A stretch of DNA of 7,684 nucleotides. Source: Methanosarcinales archaeon (GTDB lineage: Archaea; Halobacteriota; Methanosarcinia; Methanosarcinales; Methanogasteraceae). A program made the translations under genes and the position numbers. Under the pieces are notes generated by a model. That model was not told the origin of the DNA. It saw nothing but the letters and a program-made list of their open reading frames with translations, and did not search any database. The stretch covers positions 1 to 7,684 of the forward strand of contig DAOVGO010000144.1 of the NCBI GenBank assembly GCA_030672345.1. The letters are read 5' to 3'. Positions 5,514 to 7,684 of the stretch are shown piece after piece (position 1 is the first letter of the stretch; each line of letters begins with the position of its first letter).

Positions 5514-5583
5514 CGTATCCAAATGGTAATACAAGATATGGCTTGCACCGAACGATAACCTCAGCTGATTACCTCCTAATTGC

Positions 5584-5805
5584 TCACTCGTAGCCCGAAG
5601 CTTTCCGGACTTTATTGATATCCTCCCATGGGATGTAGTAACCGGGGCATTTCGGATATGCACGGTCAGGTGTACCAGCGCATTGAATCCCCCATCTGAT
5701 GACGCATCCACCCAGCGGATAACCTTGTTTCCTTAATTGCTTGCTATCCACATGATGGAAGCACCTATCGCCTTCTTTACGAGTCATAATCGGAACATCT
5801 GTCAT
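5584..5805 (-). CDS. 73-aa cysteine-containing protein
   Basis: ATG 5805 follows a good AGAGGTGA ribosome site, and the gene begins 23 bases after paralogue B ends, so the two probably share a transcript. The product has cysteines C15, C34, C42 and C53 and an adjacent H17-H18, within TRKEGDRCFHH, PLGGCVIRWGIQCAG and YPKCPGYYIPWEDI. Spacing is wider than in a zinc ribbon, but a small metal-bound or disulfide-held fold is plausible. The end is basic (NKVRKASGYE). No membrane segment is seen and no family is recognised. It lies between two copies of one gene family that also carry four cysteines, which suggests a common compartment or partner (inference). Confidence 0.65.
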   Translation of the reverse strand: MTDVPIMTRKEGDRCFHHVDSKQLRKQGYPLGGCVIRWGIQCAGTPDRAYPKCPGYYIPWEDINKVRKASGYE

Positions 5806-5828
5806 TCACATCACCTCTGTGACCGTTC

Positions 5829-6218
5829 TCACGTAATCATCCCTTCCGCGAGCCGCCTCGCGGCGGTCTCGACACATCTCTCGTATTCGGGTGTGCCAGG
5901 CTCTGCGCCGAACAGTTTCTCGCACATGCCGGCAGACGTGTTTCTGCCCCAGTCGCTCTCCATGATTGCGGTGATGCGATCTTCCCGGTTGAGCTCAGGG
6001 TTGGAGCGTGCGATCTCCATGATCTCTGGCGGTGCGGCTACAGACACCCCCCCGGTCTCGATGGGTGCGACCATGCCTATGCCGCCACAGTATTCGCCTA
6101 ACGTTTCCGCAGCAGCTTTGATCGCGGACCAGCAAGTTTTCACCTCTTCAGGCAATACAAGTTCGTCTGGCGACGGTTTTTCAGACTCTTTCAGCGCCTC
6201 CAGAAATTCATCGGTCAT
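5829..6218 (-). CDS. Four-cysteine paralogue B (unknown function)
   Basis: This 129-aa protein starts at ATG 6218, only a few bases from the edge of the tnpB element. Residues 1-26 are acidic and differ from paralogue A; from residue 27 the two align with one two-residue gap and about 75 percent identity by hand count. The shared cysteines are C29, C44, C99 and C115. Shared blocks are CWSAIKAAAETLGEYCGGIG (29-48) and PGTPEYERCVET (107-118). The DNA between the gene and the tnpB gene is transposon end, so the native promoter has probably been moved about 1.35 kb away; a TATA-like site within the element (6279-6286, minus reading CTATATAAG) could substitute. Function is unknown. Confidence 0.75.
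   Translation of the reverse strand: MTDEFLEALKESEKPSPDELVLPEEVKTCWSAIKAAAETLGEYCGGIGMVAPIETGGVSVAAPPEIMEIARSNPELNREDRITAIMESDWGRNTSAGMCEKLFGAEPGTPEYERCVETAARRLAEGMIT
6056..6110. repeat. 55-nt direct repeat, copy 2 (inside paralogue B)
   Basis: This is identical to 5296-5350. The six-base change in offset between this repeat (760) and the 37-nt repeat (754) is explained by the two-codon insertion Ser-Asn in paralogue B. Confidence 0.85.
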
Positions 6219-6223
6219 AGTCC

Positions 6224-6268
6224 CTTGCGCAAGGAGACCCCACTACTTGTAGCGGGGAGGAATTGCGC
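6224..6268 (-). repeat. Two-tier terminal hairpin of the tnpB element
   Basis: On the minus strand the outer stem is GCGCAA (6268-6263) with TTGCGC (6230-6225). The inner stem joins CCCC-G-CTAC to GTAG-T-GGGG (plus coordinates 6238-6257) with a two-base loop. The internal loop begins TTCC on one side and carries CTCC on the other. The counterpart at 4878-4922 has the same length and the ends GCAATTCC and CCTTGCsCAAG, but G-C at the pair where this one has C-G. A second possible fold is GGAGG (6256-6260) with CCTCC (6268-6272). Confidence 0.6.
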
Positions 6269-6278
6269 CTCCATAAAG

Positions 6279-6286
6279 CTTATATA
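6279..6286 (+). promoter_or_regulatory. TATA-like box in the tnpB element
   Basis: CTTATATA lies 11-18 bases before ATG 6297. That is too close for a leaderless start at 6297 by the usual 26-base rule, so either the transcript starts inside the frame or the box works on the minus strand (CTATATAAG), about 60 bases before paralogue B. The direction is undecided. Confidence 0.3.
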
Positions 6287-6296
6287 GTTGCGTGAC

Positions 6297-7556
6297 ATGG
6301 TTCTCGTTGGTGAGATCTTGAAGACTGTATTACTTAACTGTTTGCCGTTAACCAGCAAGAAACAGCAGATACGCGATAGTTTCTTTGAAGAATATCTCCG
6401 CGTTCTGAATGTCACACTTAAGTCCTTACCTGATGCCAAATCTTCCACTGATTTGCACCACCTAACATATTTCGACATTCGTGAAACCTCCTTTTTACCT
6501 TCTGATATTGTTCAAGAAGCCCGGAAGGATGTCTGGGCTAAACATAAGACTATTAAGAACGGATTTAAACGGTGTTCCATCCGGCTTAACAAGAGATGGT
6601 TTAAGTTTTTCACAACGAATCGAGCGACCCCCTGTTTCAAGATCACTTACACCCCACGCAAAACTTTTACCATTCCGATAGCACTTGACGGGGGTTATGA
6701 TCGATTTAACCAGTTCCTTGACGATGGTTGGGCTATTAAAACCATTTCCCTTCTCAATAGTAAAATTGCTGTCTCCATCGACAAAGATTTCAACGCTCCT
6801 GACAACATCAGCAGGTACGTTGTCGGTGTTGATGTCGGTTCGACCACTCTCGCCGCGGTAACCGTTTTTGACACCCTCAAAAATCGTGTTGTTAAACAGC
6901 TTTACTTTGGTAGAGATGTCGCCATCAGGCAACGCAGAGTTGCGGATCGGCGTGCTTTGCTTCGGAGCAAGACTGACAAAGGGTCTGATCAAGCGAAGAA
7001 GAGTCTTAAACGGCTTGCTAACAAACAATTCAACTTTGTCAAGACCCGCAGCGGTCAAATCGCTAAAGAAATCGTGGAACTTGCGGTTGAATACAATGCA
7101 TCCATCGCCATCGAGAAACTTGCTATCCGAGGCAGGAAACACCGATTTAACAGGTCCGCTAACCGGAAGATAAACACGATTCCATACGCACAGCTCAGAG
7201 ACTTTCTTATGTCGAACTGCGCTGAGTACGGAGTGTATCTTGATCAGATTGATCCCTATCACACATCGAAGTGGTGTCCTCGCTGCGGTGCAGTGAATAA
7301 TGGACATGCCTCGTCTAACTACGCGTTGTATGTATGCAAAGAGTGCGGTCTGGTTGTTAACAGTGATAGGAAGGCATCCCATGTGGTTAGCATCAAATCG
7401 GCTCTGGTGCGGGAACATACTCAAGGTCTCACCAACCTTTTTTCCCAGTTTACCAGAGCTAAAGTCCCTGTAAACGGGCTTTTTCGTCCAGATGATGAGG
7501 TTTTGAGTTTTGCTGTGCATAATATCAATCCTCTGATGGAAAGCCCTGTGTCTTGA
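6297..7556 (+). CDS. tnpB: TnpB RNA-guided nuclease, Cas12 ancestor family
   Basis: This is a full-length TnpB, 419 aa from ATG 6297; an in-frame TTG at 6288 would add three residues. No strong ribosome site is seen for either. N-terminal recognition and wedge regions cover about 1-175. RuvC-I is VVGVDVGSTT with D179; RuvC-II is IAIEKL with E273; a zinc ribbon has CPRC (327-330) and CKEC (347-350); RuvC-III is NSDRKAS with D357. The three acidic residues are all present, so it should be able to cut. The Asn-Ser-Asp variant of the usual NADRNA is mild. It uses an omega RNA made from its own 3' end and the flank to cut a matching target, which helps keep the element after excision. It has no TnpA partner here. 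The stop codon sits in the loop of a hairpin. Confidence 0.93.
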   Translation: MVLVGEILKTVLLNCLPLTSKKQQIRDSFFEEYLRVLNVTLKSLPDAKSSTDLHHLTYFDIRETSFLPSDIVQEARKDVWAKHKTIKNGFKRCSIRLNKRWFKFFTTNRATPCFKITYTPRKTFTIPIALDGGYDRFNQFLDDGWAIKTISLLNSKIAVSIDKDFNAPDNISRYVVGVDVGSTTLAAVTVFDTLKNRVVKQLYFGRDVAIRQRRVADRRALLRSKTDKGSDQAKKSLKRLANKQFNFVKTRSGQIAKEIVELAVEYNASIAIEKLAIRGRKHRFNRSANRKINTIPYAQLRDFLMSNCAEYGVYLDQIDPYHTSKWCPRCGAVNNGHASSNYALYVCKECGLVVNSDRKASHVVSIKSALVREHTQGLTNLFSQFTRAKVPVNGLFRPDDEVLSFAVHNINPLMESPVS

Positions 7557-7595
7557 CATGGGGTAGTTTACCTTCAGGCATAGTGGTATCTATGG
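7440..7595 (+). ncRNA. Candidate omega RNA of TnpB
   Basis: TnpB guides come from transcripts covering the 3' end of tnpB, the element end and the first bases outside. Here that is the last 115 or so bases of tnpB, the hairpin CCCTGTG/CATGGGG over the stop codon, the terminal hairpin GGTAgttTACC, and a guide starting near 7576 (aggcatagtggtatct). Both limits are estimates and no RNA model was run. Confidence 0.35.
7544..7575 (+). repeat. Guide-side end of the tnpB element
   Basis: Hairpin one pairs CCCTGTG (7544-7550) with CATGGGG (7557-7563), using two G-T pairs, with TCTTGA, the last codon tail and stop, in the loop. Hairpin two pairs GGTA (7562-7565) with TACC (7569-7572); the two overlap and so are alternatives. 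GTCTTGACAT and the final TTC match the reverse complement of the iscB element's left end in the same order. Confidence 0.5.
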
Positions 7596-7684
7596 TACCA
7601 CCGCCTCAAAAACGTTTTGTCCGACAAACGCGGACGCGCCTTTAAATACCCTCAAATCATTTGTATCACTAACTGACATTAAAC
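7576..7684. other. Non-coding flank with hairpins, promoter-like
   Basis: No gene is seen. It has a hairpin GTGGTA (7583-7588) with TACCAC (7596-7601), a second one GTCCG (7619-7623) with CGGAC (7631-7635), and a TATA-like box. If the tnpB element is removed in thought, this stretch lies directly upstream of paralogue B and could be its original leader and promoter read on the minus strand; equally it may serve a + strand gene beyond the window. Confidence 0.4.
7641..7648. promoter_or_regulatory. TATA-like box, direction undecided
   Basis: TTTAAATA on the plus strand (TATTTAAA on the minus) is a good archaeal TATA match. On the plus strand the transcript would start near 7670 for a gene outside the window; on the minus strand near 7618, running toward the tnpB element and, before insertion, paralogue B. 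Confidence 0.45.

Larger units (their letters stand above)
6224..7575 (+). mobile_element. IS200/IS605-superfamily element carrying tnpB only
   Basis: The left limit is set by a 45-base two-tier hairpin (6224-6268) homologous to the far end of the iscB element. The right limit is set by GTCTTGACAT, hairpin and TTC at 7550-7575, homologous to the near end of the iscB element. tnpB is the only gene and there is no TnpA. Relative to the shared ends, tnpB runs in the opposite direction to iscB. This agrees with the known guide positions: 3' of tnpB, 5' of iscB. It inserted just upstream of the start of paralogue B. The exact outer bases are uncertain by several nucleotides. Confidence 0.65.

Noticed and set aside
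5483..5548. Upstream ATG (5548) for paralogue A
   Set aside because: The added residues lack any counterpart in paralogue B and would put the TATA-like box inside the gene.
5075..6218. CRISPR-like direct repeats
   Set aside because: There are only two copies, 760 bases apart, each inside a coding region and explained by gene duplication.
5737..6252. 171-aa plus-strand frame, and a similar one at 5109-5426
   Set aside because: Both are antisense shadows of the two paralogues and resemble each other only because the paralogues do.
6495..7559. 354-aa open frame on the minus strand
   Set aside because: It is antisense to tnpB, whose RuvC and zinc motifs are unmistakable; the minus frame shows no family motif.

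Overview
The window looks like chromosomal or accessory DNA of a euryarchaeon, most likely a methanogen or methane/alkane-oxidising relative. The reasons are archaeal TATA-like boxes (TTTAAA type), Shine-Dalgarno sites of the AGGAGGTGA type, one gene that appears leaderless, a chorismate-lyase-like/UbiA gene pair, and two RNA-guided-nuclease transposons of the IS200/IS605 superfamily. The genus cannot be fixed from the sequence.

Region 1 (1-3434, + strand) is one tightly packed operon of nine genes joined by GTGA or TGATG overlaps or gaps of a few bases. In order they are: the end of a coiled-coil protein; a Mrp/NBP35-like P-loop ATPase lacking the family's C-terminal CxxC; a 110-aa protein with one possible membrane segment; a 130-aa protein with an SCP2-like (lipid-binding) pattern; a 76-aa coiled-coil protein; an unlisted 36-aa coiled-coil microprotein (2019-2129); a 75-aa unknown; a chorismate pyruvate-lyase-like protein; and a UbiA-family prenyltransferase cut short after its second Asp motif. 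The best reading is a pathway that makes and prenylates an aromatic ring at the membrane (methanophenazine or quinone type). The SCP2-like and coiled-coil proteins recall the UbiJ/UbiK accessory factors of bacterial ubiquinone synthesis. That pathway reading is inference.

Region 2 (about 3435-4924) is an ISC-type element carrying iscB (PLMP, split RuvC, HNH, all key residues present). It has replaced the 3' end of the UbiA gene. Its far end is a two-tier hairpin inside the last iscB codons. The iscB stop overlaps the start of a 46-aa zinc-ribbon gene (4927-5067).

Region 3 (5075-6218, - strand) holds two paralogous genes of unknown function with four conserved cysteines, flanking a 73-aa cysteine-containing protein. 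The paralogues share a 55-nt perfectly identical stretch.

Region 4 (about 6224-7575) is a second element with a full-length tnpB on the + strand. It sits directly upstream of the first minus-strand gene and probably separates that operon from its promoter. Its two ends match those of the iscB element, but swapped relative to the direction of the nuclease gene. The last 109 bases hold hairpins and a TATA-like box and no gene.

No TnpA transposase is present, so both elements would need a transposase from elsewhere. The most interesting points are the lipid/aromatic operon with its scaffold-like small proteins, and the two nuclease elements with shared, covarying, mirror-oriented ends.
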